Positions 14,944-23,560 of a DNA stretch of 64,000 nucleotides are shown here, one piece after another. The stretch is from NCBI GenBank assembly GCA_039804165.1, contig JBDRZZ010000003.1, positions 99,954-163,953 on the forward strand, given 5' to 3'. A model generated the notes under the pieces. That model did not search any database and was not told where the DNA came from. It saw only the letters and a list, made by a program, of their open reading frames with translations. The position numbers and the translations under genes were made by a program. The first letter of the stretch is position 1. Each line of letters begins with the position of its first letter. This DNA comes from a candidate division WOR-3 bacterium (GTDB lineage Bacteria; Hydrothermota; UBA3072).

Positions 14944-17900
14944 ATGAGACTAAAAGAAATAAGATTATCAGGATTTAAATCTTTCCCAAGTAAAACTTGT
15001 TTGAGTTTAAAAGAAGGGGTTACCTCCTTTGTGGGACCAAATGGTTGTGGGAAAAGTAATATCATTGATGCAATAAGGTGGTCTTTGGGAGAAACAAGCA
15101 CAAAGGCTCTACGCGCAGAGGGAATGGAAGATTTAATCTTCTCGGGAACAGAGAAACGGCCTCCTGTAGGTATGGCAGAAGTTACATTAATATTTGAAAA
15201 TAATGGAGGAATTCCGACGGAGTTTGATGAAGTAGAGATAAAAAGAAGATTCTTTCGTTCTGGTGAGAGTGAGTTTTTAATTAATGGAACACCTTGTCAG
15301 CTTAGAGATATTCGGAATCTTTTCGCTAATACGGGTCTAAAGTCTGCCATTTTGAGTCAAGGATCTGTAGAAGATTTTCTTATAGCTGATTCAGAAATAA
15401 GAAGGGAAATCTTTGAGTCGATTTCAGGTATAAAGAAATATAGGAATGATAAAAAAGAAGCAGAGAATAAACTTATTGGGGTTTCAGCTGCCCTTGAGAA
15501 ATTGGAAATAATTCTTAACGAAAGAAGGAGTTCTGTTAATTCGTTAAAAATAGAAGCAAATAGAGCAAGAAGATTTCATAAATATAAAGAAAAATTAAAG
15601 GAGAAAACAATTATTTTAGCAAAGAAACAGCTTTTTGAAATGGAAAGGATTCTTGAAGAAAGAGAAAAAGTAAAGAAAGAACAAGAGGAAAGGATAGATC
15701 TAATTCAATCTATAATTAATAAATTGATGAGTGAAATAAAAATAGAAGAGGAGGTTCTAAAAGAAAAAAGGGAAGAATACAGATTAAAAGGGGATTTAAT
15801 TCAAAGAGTTCAAGAAGAAATCTCTATTTTGAGAGAGAAAAAAGCAGCTAATTCTGGAGAATTGCGTCATATAGAAAATTATACTAAAGATTTTCCAAAT
15901 AATATTTCAGATGTTATATTAGACTTACAAAATGAGTTAGAAGAGGTTAAGCAGAAAGAGAATAAATTAGATTATCAAATTTTAAATTATAAGCAAATAA
16001 TAGAACATTTAGAAAAAAAGTATAAAGAACTAAATTCTTTAATAGAAGGGCTTAAAGAAAGAGAGCTTTCCCTTAAGATAAGAAGAGAAGAACAGATATC
16101 AAGAATGAATTTGCTTAATAGAGTAGTAGAAGAATGCAAAGGAGAGATTGAAAGAGAAATCTCTAAAATGAGAGAACTTAAAACCTCTATAGAAAGTAAA
16201 AGAGAAAGACTAAAAGAAAGCTCAGAAAAAATAAATAAGCTGAACGAAATGTTCAACAAATTGGAAAACGAAAAGACAATTCTTCTTAGAAGAATACAGG
16301 AAGAAAGGGCTGAAATAGAAAGAATAAAAAGGGAAATAGAATTTTATAAGAAAATCGATATTGAAGTCTCAGATGAGATAAAAAAAATTTCTAAGGAATT
16401 TAATTTACCTTTTCTTTCTGATGATTTAGAAGTAGAGAAGGGTTACGAATCAGCTATAGAAGCCATTTTAGGGGAAAAAGTTAAAGGTTTGGTTGTAAAG
16501 GTCGAAGAAATAAAGGAAATTTTGAATTTTATTAGAGATAGAGATTTGAGAGGGGGAGTTTTTGTAACAGAAGAAGGAAAAGAAGAAAAAGGTGGAATGG
16601 CAGAAGTTATTTTTGGGAGATTTGCTAATCTTTTGAAAAAAGAGCTTTCTAAATATAAATTTACAGAGACTCTTGGTGAAGCAATAGAAAAGGCAAAGAA
16701 AGAAGGAGGATATTGGGTAACGAGAAGAGGGGAGCTTGTGATTGACAACTTTATTATTCTTCCAAAAGACAAAGAAGGAGTCTTAGAGAGAAGAGCAAAA
16801 GAGAAGTTTTTATTTAAGAAGAAGGAAGAAAAGGAAGCCCGTCTTAAGATTCTGGAAGAGGAAAGAACAGAGATTTTAGATAAATTGAATCAAATAGAGA
16901 AAGAAATGGAGAAAGAAAAAAACAAAAGAGAAGAACTTGTAAATAGTGTTTCTAAAATAGAATTTGAAATTAGCCGTCTTGAGGTTAGATTGGAATCCAT
17001 TACAGCTAATTTAGCTAATACTCAAAAAGATTTAGATAATATAAAAAAGACTCTTAAAGAAGAAGAGGAAGAAAAAAAGAATATTGAAGGAAAATTATCT
17101 TTGAATTTTGACGAACAAGAAAAAATAAAAAAAGAAATAGAAATAAAAGAAGGAGAACTTAAGAAGTTAGAAGAAGAAAGAAGAGAGATCGAAGAAAAAG
17201 AAAGAAGATTAAGAGAAGAAATGGGAAGGCTGAAAGAAGGTTTAAGGCTTCTTCAGAAAAAAGAGGAATTAAAGAAAGAAATTCAGGAGCTTGACGTTAT
17301 TATTGAGAAAAAAACAAAAGAATTTGAGGATCAGAAAAAAGGAAATGTATCCTTAAATAGTGAAATCCAAAAAAGGGAAGAAGTTTTAATTGAGAAGAGA
17401 AAAGAGTTATTAAAAGAAGAGGAAGAGAAAAGTAAATTGGAAAGCCAGTTAAATGAGTTAAAAATGAAAATTGCCGAAGAAAGATATAAAAAAGAGGGTC
17501 TACAAAATCAGATATTCAAGGAGTTTGGAGTGGAAGTTACGCCAGAGAAAGTGGAAGTGAATGAAGAAGAGTTCTCTAAAGAAATAGAGATTTTAAAGAA
17601 GAGAATAGAAGCTCTTTATCCTGTGAATCCATTAGCTATGATTCAGTATGAAGAGAAGTTAAGAGAGTTAGAAAAACTTGAAAGGGAAAGAGCAGATCTT
17701 GTTGCTTCTAAAAAAGATATTGAAGAAACTATCTTAGAGATAGATGCAAAAGCGAAGAAAGAATTTGAAGAAACAATTAATAAGATTAAAGAGGATTTTA
17801 AATCTATATATAGTAAACTTTCTCCAGGAGGCGAAGCTGATATAAGATTGAAAGATGGAAATGTGTTTGAATCAGATATCGAAATTTTGGTGAGACCAAA

Positions 17901-18210
17901 AGGGAAAAAACTAAAAAATATGGAGCTTTTCTCAACAGGAGAAAAAACCATAGCTGCTATTGCTCTTCTTCTTTCTGTGATGCGTAAGTTGAGGTCTCCT
18001 ATTTATATAATGGACGAAATCGATGCATCTTTAGATGAAAGTAATATTGAGAGATTTAACGATGTTCTCCGGGAGTTTGCAGAGGATTCTCAAATATTAA
18101 TAGTTACTCATAATAGAGCCACAATGGAACGGTCAGATTACATATATGGGATAACCATGGAAGAAGAAGGTGTATCAAAGGTCCTTTCTATAAGTGTGAA
18201 TGAAATTTAA
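14944..18210 (+). CDS. smc: Chromosome segregation ATPase SMC
   Basis: SMC dimers with ScpAB condense and segregate the chromosome. The 1088-residue protein has the full family layout: N-terminal ATPase half with Walker A GPNGCGKS (31-38), a long coiled coil (about 165-475), a hinge (about 480-605), a second coiled coil (about 615-920), and the C-terminal ATPase half. The ABC signature is FSTGEK (996-1001) where most SMCs have LSGGEK, and Walker B is IYIMDEID (Asp 1024, Glu 1025) with a normal ASLDE D-loop. It is slightly short (about 1150-1190 is usual), with the loss in the coiled coils. No scpA or scpB is nearby. The last 11 bases overlap the next gene. Confidence 0.95.
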   Translation: MRLKEIRLSGFKSFPSKTCLSLKEGVTSFVGPNGCGKSNIIDAIRWSLGETSTKALRAEGMEDLIFSGTEKRPPVGMAEVTLIFENNGGIPTEFDEVEIKRRFFRSGESEFLINGTPCQLRDIRNLFANTGLKSAILSQGSVEDFLIADSEIRREIFESISGIKKYRNDKKEAENKLIGVSAALEKLEIILNERRSSVNSLKIEANRARRFHKYKEKLKEKTIILAKKQLFEMERILEEREKVKKEQEERIDLIQSIINKLMSEIKIEEEVLKEKREEYRLKGDLIQRVQEEISILREKKAANSGELRHIENYTKDFPNNISDVILDLQNELEEVKQKENKLDYQILNYKQIIEHLEKKYKELNSLIEGLKERELSLKIRREEQISRMNLLNRVVEECKGEIEREISKMRELKTSIESKRERLKESSEKINKLNEMFNKLENEKTILLRRIQEERAEIERIKREIEFYKKIDIEVSDEIKKISKEFNLPFLSDDLEVEKGYESAIEAILGEKVKGLVVKVEEIKEILNFIRDRDLRGGVFVTEEGKEEKGGMAEVIFGRFANLLKKELSKYKFTETLGEAIEKAKKEGGYWVTRRGELVIDNFIILPKDKEGVLERRAKEKFLFKKKEEKEARLKILEEERTEILDKLNQIEKEMEKEKNKREELVNSVSKIEFEISRLEVRLESITANLANTQKDLDNIKKTLKEEEEEKKNIEGKLSLNFDEQEKIKKEIEIKEGELKKLEEERREIEEKERRLREEMGRLKEGLRLLQKKEELKKEIQELDVIIEKKTKEFEDQKKGNVSLNSEIQKREEVLIEKRKELLKEEEEKSKLESQLNELKMKIAEERYKKEGLQNQIFKEFGVEVTPEKVEVNEEEFSKEIEILKKRIEALYPVNPLAMIQYEEKLRELEKLERERADLVASKKDIEETILEIDAKAKKEFEETINKIKEDFKSIYSKLSPGGEADIRLKDGNVFESDIEILVRPKGKKLKNMELFSTGEKTIAAIALLLSVMRKLRSPIYIMDEIDASLDESNIERFNDVLREFAEDSQILIVTHNRATMERSDYIYGITMEEEGVSKVLSISVNEI

Positions 18211-18673
18211 AATTGTAATTAAATTTTATTTCTTATTTGCTTTAATATTTCTCGTAGGATGTAAGGAGATAAGATCTCGGGAATTTAAGATTATCCAGAT
18301 TGGGGAAGAAAAAATAGAGGTTGAAATCGCTGATACTCCAGAGGAGTGGGAAATTGGCCTTGCATATAGGGATACACTTCCTGAGGATAAAGGAATGTTG
18401 TTTGTTTTCCCTACGTTGGAAAGAAGGGTTTTCTGGATGAGGGGGTGTAAATTTGATATAGATCTTGCCTATATAGAACCAAATGGGGTAATTTCGGAAA
18501 TCATAACAATGAAAAAAGAGTCTCCTTTTACCCCTTTAGATTCTTTAAAGAGATATCCTTCCAAGTCATCAAAAATAAAGTTTGCTATTGAGATGATTGG
18601 AGGTTGGTTCAAGAGGCATGATATAAAACCTGGAGATAAAATTAATTTTAAGGATTATAAACCGAACTTCTGA
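18200..18673 (+). CDS. DUF192 family lipoprotein
   Basis: This 157-residue protein has a lipoprotein signal ending in LVGC (Cys 21). A complete DUF192 domain (about residues 38-150) follows, with the family's VEIADTPEEWEIGLAYRDTLPE, GMLFVF and VFWMRGCKFDIDLAYI-type segments (quoted in parts). DUF192 proteins are small, single-domain, usually exported, and have no established biochemical function. It overlaps smc by 11 bp and is probably co-transcribed with it. Nothing links the two functionally. Confidence 0.85.
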   Translation: MKFKIVIKFYFLFALIFLVGCKEIRSREFKIIQIGEEKIEVEIADTPEEWEIGLAYRDTLPEDKGMLFVFPTLERRVFWMRGCKFDIDLAYIEPNGVISEIITMKKESPFTPLDSLKRYPSKSSKIKFAIEMIGGWFKRHDIKPGDKINFKDYKPNF

Positions 18674-18695
18674 AAAACTTTTTATTTATAATAAA

Positions 18696-20747
18696 TTAAA
18701 AAGGAATTTTTATTTTTTCTTTAATTTTTTCTTCGATTTTCTCTTTTGCCATCTTTTTTGCTTCGTTTTTTCTCTCTTCTATCTTGGTTTGTAATTCCTG
18801 TTTTTTCTTTTCTAAAAATTGGACATATGTATTTAATTCTAAAAGATTTCCTTTGAGATCTTCTTCTATAGAAATAAAACCCTTTAAAGAATCTTCATAT
18901 TCTTGGAATTTTTCTTTAAGTAAGTTGTTTAGTTCTGAGTTGAGTTTACCTTTAGTTTCTTCTAACCAGTCAACCATTAATTTCTCTATGACTTCGGAAA
19001 CAAGTTCATCTAAGTTACTGCTTATCTTAAAGTCATAATTTCCTAATTCTGAGACTAAATAGCTTACTTCAATATCTACAGGATTTTTTGATAGGATATA
19101 CTTGAGGAGAGCCCCAATTTTATCTTCTTCTTTTAAATCTATATCAACACTAAAGAGATGAAGAGATAAACTTCCTTCTGCTTTATTTGAAGGATTAAAA
19201 GCAAGTTTACCCTCAAGATTGTAATTTCCTTTTATCTTTCTAATTCTAAAAGCTTTTATCTCTTCTTCTAAAAAAAACGGAATATTTTTTGCATTAAAAT
19301 TGAAAGCCGCTATTTTTTCTCTTTTGTCTCTTTTGTCTATTAAACCAGCTAACTCAATTTCTTCTATATTTTTAATTCTTTTGATAGAAAATGTGGTAGG
19401 ACTATTTATTAAATTCTGATCACTCGTTATATGTTTAACCTTTATCCCATAAAGATTCCTTTCCGCAACACTCCCTAAAGAAACATCTATATTCTTAATC
19501 CAGAATTTCGGGAGAATTGTGGTTGGGAAAGTAACGTCTCTTCCATAAGCTCGTAATACGAGTTCTTTTCCTTCTCTTCTTTTTATCATCGGCTTTAATT
19601 TTTCGAAATAATAAATCCAGATTTTAAATCTATTATGAATTTCTTTTGTATATCTTTCTATAATAGGTCTAAGGATTGAAGTTACTATTTCTTTTCTTTT
19701 TTCTGGGGATTTAATAAAAGAACTTAGGTATGAGTAATCTGATTTAATAGTATTCTCAATTTTCTTTTTATCTTCGTTGACAATTCCGAGGGCCTCTTTT
19801 AGTTCTTTATAAGTATTAGAAAATTTGCTTTCTAAGAGTTTTATTTCTTTATATGCGTCTTCTACTTTGTTGTAAGAATTTATTGCTTCTTCAACTGTTT
19901 TTATCTCTTCTACTTTTATTGTTTTTATAGGTTCTATTATTTTAGGTAGCCCTTCTATCCCCTTTTTTTGCTTTGCTGAGTTTTCTTTCCATTTATCTTC
20001 TAAGCTCTTATATTTCTCTACGAGCTCTTCTAAAAGTTTTGGAGATTTAATATTTTTCTTCTCCCTTTCTATAATTTCCATAACAACTTTTTTCGAATCC
20101 TCTAAGAAAAACTCTCCAAAGCTTTTTGGTATTTCTATAGCTGGGCTTGTTTTTTTCTTTCTACGGGTAAGAGCTCCAGAGGTTTTCCTCTCTGTATCCC
20201 ATCTAATTTCCTGAAATTTAACATTGTTGATTATAACTTTACCTCTTATTAGTTTTTGAAGGTCAAGATGAATTTCGGTTTCTCCAAGTTCGAACAAATT
20301 CCGAAAAGGTTTTCTACAATTTGCCACTTCAAGAGATTTAAAATTAATTCGTCCCTCAAAGATGTTAAAATTAAGGTCTCTAATATCTGCTTTTGCTTCA
20401 AAGATGTTTTCAAGGCTTCTTTCTAAACCCCTTTCAATTAGCCTGTCTTTAAAGAAAGCGTTAAAGAGAACCACAGTTCCGAGGAAGAATCCCAAAAGGG
20501 TAAGCCTACCTTTTAGAATAAAACCTTCGTTACTTTTTATACTCTTTGCTATTTTCTTTAACCTTTTTATATCTTTAGTTTCAAGATTTTCTTTTACCTT
20601 ATAAACACCTTCTTCATTCTTATAAAACACCTCCTGAATAAAGTTTTTGTATTCATGGATATAAAGTTTATTTAAGATCTTTCTTTTGAAATCTTCTTCG
20701 GTGAATGAGCCTCTAAATAGTTTGGGAATTTTCTTTAAATTCTCCAT
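18696..20747 (-). CDS. TIGR03545 family protein (AsmA-like, membrane-anchored)
   Basis: This 683-residue protein matches the pattern of TIGR03545, an uncharacterised family found only in some outer-membrane bacteria and usually paired with TIGR03546. It has a cytoplasmic N-terminus and one transmembrane helix (about residues 99-117). An AsmA-like segment follows (about 120-210: ERGLERSLENIFEAKADIRD, then FKSLEVANCRKPFRNLFEL and a GKVIINNVKFQEIRWDTER-type strand pattern). A long charged helical middle (about 215-370), a second beta-rich region (about 405-565), and a coiled-coil C-terminus ending in a lysine/glutamate-rich tail complete it. The architecture resembles AsmA/TamB-type proteins that bridge or move lipid between membranes, but that role is inferred. 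It starts 1 bp after the TIGR03546 gene. Confidence 0.75.
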   Translation of the reverse strand: MENLKKIPKLFRGSFTEEDFKRKILNKLYIHEYKNFIQEVFYKNEEGVYKVKENLETKDIKRLKKIAKSIKSNEGFILKGRLTLLGFFLGTVVLFNAFFKDRLIERGLERSLENIFEAKADIRDLNFNIFEGRINFKSLEVANCRKPFRNLFELGETEIHLDLQKLIRGKVIINNVKFQEIRWDTERKTSGALTRRKKKTSPAIEIPKSFGEFFLEDSKKVVMEIIEREKKNIKSPKLLEELVEKYKSLEDKWKENSAKQKKGIEGLPKIIEPIKTIKVEEIKTVEEAINSYNKVEDAYKEIKLLESKFSNTYKELKEALGIVNEDKKKIENTIKSDYSYLSSFIKSPEKRKEIVTSILRPIIERYTKEIHNRFKIWIYYFEKLKPMIKRREGKELVLRAYGRDVTFPTTILPKFWIKNIDVSLGSVAERNLYGIKVKHITSDQNLINSPTTFSIKRIKNIEEIELAGLIDKRDKREKIAAFNFNAKNIPFFLEEEIKAFRIRKIKGNYNLEGKLAFNPSNKAEGSLSLHLFSVDIDLKEEDKIGALLKYILSKNPVDIEVSYLVSELGNYDFKISSNLDELVSEVIEKLMVDWLEETKGKLNSELNNLLKEKFQEYEDSLKGFISIEEDLKGNLLELNTYVQFLEKKKQELQTKIEERKNEAKKMAKEKIEEKIKEKIKIPF

Positions 20748-20748
20748 A

Positions 20749-21288
20749 TTATCTGATATTTTCGTAAAATCTTACGGCTGTGCTGAAGGTGTTTTTAAGG
20801 TTTGTAATAAGGGGTTGTTGAAGGAGAGCTTGAATAAATTTATTATTTGCAACCCTTTCTCTCAATTTATCTCTATAAACATCAATTAGGAATTTTGATA
20901 AAAAATAAATGGGTAAAAATAGGAGGACTCCCAAAACAAATCCTCCCATAACTATAGAATTATAATATTTGGTTAAATAGAGGAATGGATTATTAAAAAG
21001 TTTTGTAAAGAAGTTAGATAAGGAAGGAATGGTTAAAATCGCAAAACCAATTTTGTCTAAAAGTGGGTCTAAAAATTTAATAGGGAGGCTAAATATGGCA
21101 ATAAATATGAGTTCTATTGCTTGATTTAAATTAAGAAAGAAAGTTAAAATAAAGATAGAGAGCCAAAGAATATTTGTCTTTGGAATCATTGCCAAAACGA
21201 ATGCAAAAGAAATAGATAATGCAATTCCAGAAGATTTTTTATTTGAATTTATCGCCACGAAAATTTTCGCAATCCAATTAATAAGCAT
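20749..21288 (-). CDS. TIGR03546 family membrane protein (DUF2062-like)
   Basis: This 179-residue integral membrane protein has about four hydrophobic segments (about residues 22-37, 40-73, 82-92 and 110-135). Its N-terminus, IAKIFVAINSNKKSSGIALS, followed by AMIPKTNILWL, matches TIGR03546, the partner of TIGR03545 in a two-gene unit of unknown function. It is the first gene of the pair, with the second 1 bp downstream. No Shine-Dalgarno sequence precedes its ATG. The predicted transcription start lies about 3 bases upstream, which suggests a leaderless message. Confidence 0.75.
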   Translation of the reverse strand: MLINWIAKIFVAINSNKKSSGIALSISFAFVLAMIPKTNILWLSIFILTFFLNLNQAIELIFIAIFSLPIKFLDPLLDKIGFAILTIPSLSNFFTKLFNNPFLYLTKYYNSIVMGGFVLGVLLFLPIYFLSKFLIDVYRDKLRERVANNKFIQALLQQPLITNLKNTFSTAVRFYENIR

Positions 21289-21296
21289 ATAAATTA

Positions 21297-21324
21297 AGTG
21301 TATAAATTTTTATTTCTCTGTCAA
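21297..21324 (-). promoter_or_regulatory. Predicted promoter of the TIGR03546/TIGR03545 pair
   Basis: On the minus strand TTGACA (21319-21324) and TACACT (21297-21302) are 16 bp apart, and transcription would begin near 21291, about 3 bases before the ATG. An inverted repeat, AAGTGTAT (21296-21303) and ATACACTT (21326-21333), brackets the promoter. Confidence 0.5.
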
Positions 21325-21366
21325 GATACACTTAAAGCTCTTATTATTGAATAAGATAAATAGGGC

Positions 21367-21394
21367 TTGACATCTTAGTTGAAAAGCATATAGT
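21367..21394 (+). promoter_or_regulatory. Predicted promoter of the TPR lipoprotein gene
   Basis: TTGACA (21367-21372) and TATAGT (21389-21394) are separated by 16 bp. A transcription start near 21401 leaves a leader of about 26 bases. An AAGGAGG ribosome binding site lies 6 bp before the ATG at 21427. Confidence 0.65.
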
Positions 21395-21426
21395 AAAAGC
21401 ATTAAAAATTTTAAAAAGGAGGATTT

Positions 21427-22470
21427 ATGAATAAATTGTTAAAATTTTTTACTGCAGCATTTATCTTAGGGATTAGTTGTAAAGGGCCTGAAATTACAGG
21501 TGGGAACATTCATCTTCAAGAAGGAAGACCTGATAGGGCTATTGAACAGTATAAAAAATCAATAGAGAAAGAACCTAATAACACAACTCCAGTTGTTGGG
21601 GTATCAGTAGCTTCTTATATGAAAAAAGCTTATAAAGATGCAGTTTTATATCTTGAAAAGGCAATCGATATGGATAAAGAGAAGACGGAGAAAGATCTTA
21701 GAGATTATGAAAAGCTTTTAAATACAAAGTATTTGAAATGGCAGATTTATTATAATGGAGCTGTTGAAAATTACAACGAGAATCCCAATAAAGGAATTGA
21801 GCTTGCAAAAAAATCTTTAGATGTTTCTGACCCCGAAAAGGTTTCTTTAAGTTACTGTCTTTTGGGAAGAATGGTTTTAAATATGGGAAAAGTGGATGAA
21901 GCAGAGAAGTATTATGAAGAAGCAATTAAAGTTTATAAAAATAATGTTGAACCCTACATATACTTAGGCAGATATTATTTAACAACAAAAGAGACAGAAA
22001 AAGCCCTTAAGTATTTTAATGAAGCCTTGAAAGTGGATTCTACAAAGGTTGAGGTTTATGAACTAATTGGGCAAGCTTATCTTCTTAAGAAAGATTATAA
22101 AGGAGCAATAAAATCGTTAGAAGGAGCGTTGAAAGTTATTGGAGAAAAACCCACAATTTTTTACAACCTTATGGTTGCACATTATGAAAGTGAGAACTAC
22201 GATGAGGGAATAAAGAATGGGAAGAAGGTAATAGAGAAAGGGGGTGTGGACCCCACGGTTCTTAATAATACTTATAATCTTATTGGGCAAATGTATATAA
22301 AAAAGAATGAGTATAAGGAAGCGATAAATTTAATGAAAGAATGTATAGATAAGGGAATTAACGACTGTAATGCTTATTCTCTAATGGCACAAGCTTATTA
22401 TAAATTGGGGCAGATAAAAGAATCTAGCCTCTGGTCAAAGAAGTGGGAAGAATGCGAGAAGAATAAATAA
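21427..22470 (+). CDS. Tetratricopeptide-repeat lipoprotein
   Basis: This 347-residue protein has a lipoprotein signal ending in LGISC (Cys 18). An almost continuous array of TPR helices follows, about eight repeats by eye. Examples are GRPDRAIEQYKKSIEKEPNN (residues about 33-52), MVLNMGKVDEAEKYYEEAIK (about 150-170), TTKETEKALKYFNEALKVDS and LLKKDYKGAIKSLEGALKVI. TPR lipoproteins of this type act as scaffolds in envelope complexes (BamD and PilF/PilW are examples), but no specific partner can be read from the sequence. It stands alone between a strong promoter and a strong terminator, so it is a monocistronic unit. Confidence 0.85.
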   Translation: MNKLLKFFTAAFILGISCKGPEITGGNIHLQEGRPDRAIEQYKKSIEKEPNNTTPVVGVSVASYMKKAYKDAVLYLEKAIDMDKEKTEKDLRDYEKLLNTKYLKWQIYYNGAVENYNENPNKGIELAKKSLDVSDPEKVSLSYCLLGRMVLNMGKVDEAEKYYEEAIKVYKNNVEPYIYLGRYYLTTKETEKALKYFNEALKVDSTKVEVYELIGQAYLLKKDYKGAIKSLEGALKVIGEKPTIFYNLMVAHYESENYDEGIKNGKKVIEKGGVDPTVLNNTYNLIGQMYIKKNEYKEAINLMKECIDKGINDCNAYSLMAQAYYKLGQIKESSLWSKKWEECEKNK

Positions 22471-22494
22471 AAGGGTAATTTTAAATTCTATCTC

Positions 22495-22528
22495 AAGGGA
22501 TAAGCAAATTGCTTATCCCTTATTTTTT
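22495..22528 (+). terminator. Rho-independent terminator after the TPR lipoprotein gene
   Basis: An 11-bp perfect stem (AAGGGATAAGC / GCTTATCCCTT) with a 5-base AATT-type loop is followed by a run of T residues. It begins 25 bp after the upstream stop codon. The right arm overlaps the stop codon of the convergent TsaC fusion gene, so it may limit read-through from both sides. Confidence 0.85.
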
Positions 22529-23560
22529 GAACTTATTTCTAAGATACTCCTCCAATTTTTTATTTGCCTCTTTTATTATATTAAATGTTTTTCTACATTC
22601 TTCCAAACTTTTCCCAGCAGGATCTTCTATTATATACTCTTTTTCTTCCCTTCTAAAATTTCTTAAGAAAACCACTTTATCCATACTTTCTGGGAAAACC
22701 TTCATTATATATTTTTTCTGAAAATCATCCATAATTAGAATTAAATCTGCCCATTCTGTTAAAGATTTTGTTAAAAGAGTTGAGGAAAAATTTTCGAAAA
22801 TTAAATTGTTTTCCTCCAAAACCTTCTTGGCATCTTCATATAAATCCATTCCTCCCAGTCCTAAAATTCCTGCTGAGCGAATATTAACTTTTTTAAGATC
22901 GCTTAATAAATTTCTTAAATGTATCTCTGCCATAGGACTCCTGCATTTATTAGCGGAACAGACAAAAAGAACATTAAATTCTAAATGCTCTCCAAGTTTA
23001 ACTTCTTCCCCTACAATTCTTTCTATTTTCAAAATAGAGACATCACCCTTTCTTTGAATTATAATTGAGTTATCTGAAATATCTAAAACAGTCGAAGCTT
23101 TTCCGCTTCCAGGTTTTCCCTCTATTTTTTTATCAAAATAAATTTTAACGTCTTCTATTTTTTTAGGAGTTTCTTCACCACTGATATTTGCACTTGTTGC
23201 AACAAGAGGTAGTTTATTTTTATTTATGAAATTTCTTAATTCTTTGTGATTGGGAATTCTTATCCCTATTTTCCCCTCTTTTGAAAGGACCCCAGGGGGT
23301 AAATCTTTTTTCCCTTTTAAAATAAGAGTTAACCCTCCTGGAAGAAGTTTCTTGAGCTTTTCAAGAACAGGAGGAAGTTCCTCCACCCATTTTTTTATTT
23401 CTTCTACATTCCCAAGAATAAGTTGAAAGGGTTTATCTTGAGGTCGTTTCTTTATTTTTTTTAATCTTTCTACACACGAAGTAGATAGGAAGCATCCAAT
23501 CCCAGGAATGGTGTCTGTGGGGAAAAGAAATACCTCCACTTTTTTTGTTTCTTTTTTCAT
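22520..23560 (-). CDS. TsaC/Sua5 threonylcarbamoyl-AMP synthase fused to a low-molecular-weight phosphatase
   Basis: This 346-residue protein joins two enzymes. Residues about 8-185 are a YrdC/TsaC domain, which makes threonylcarbamoyl-AMP for the t6A modification of tRNA. Visible are FPTDTIPGIG, KKRPQDKPFQLIL, LLPGGLTLILKG, GIRIPNH and ATSANISGE. Residues about 195-340 are a low-molecular-weight protein-tyrosine-phosphatase/arsenate-reductase-fold domain. Its CX5R loop is CSANKCRSP (Cys 201, Arg 207) and its general-acid Asp lies in EDPAGK. Both active sites look intact, so this is a bifunctional protein rather than a degraded one. It overlaps the upstream M50 protease gene by 4 bp and is the last gene of the long minus-strand operon. 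Its stop lies inside the terminator of the convergent gene. Confidence 0.9.
   Translation of the reverse strand: MKKETKKVEVFLFPTDTIPGIGCFLSTSCVERLKKIKKRPQDKPFQLILGNVEEIKKWVEELPPVLEKLKKLLPGGLTLILKGKKDLPPGVLSKEGKIGIRIPNHKELRNFINKNKLPLVATSANISGEETPKKIEDVKIYFDKKIEGKPGSGKASTVLDISDNSIIIQRKGDVSILKIERIVGEEVKLGEHLEFNVLFVCSANKCRSPMAEIHLRNLLSDLKKVNIRSAGILGLGGMDLYEDAKKVLEENNLIFENFSSTLLTKSLTEWADLILIMDDFQKKYIMKVFPESMDKVVFLRNFRREEKEYIIEDPAGKSLEECRKTFNIIKEANKKLEEYLRNKFKK

Noticed and set aside
22900-23000. Arsenate reductase as the function of the phosphatase half of the TsaC fusion
   Set aside because: The loop matches the low-molecular-weight phosphatase pattern, there are no arsenic genes nearby, and fusion to TsaC does not suggest arsenic resistance.
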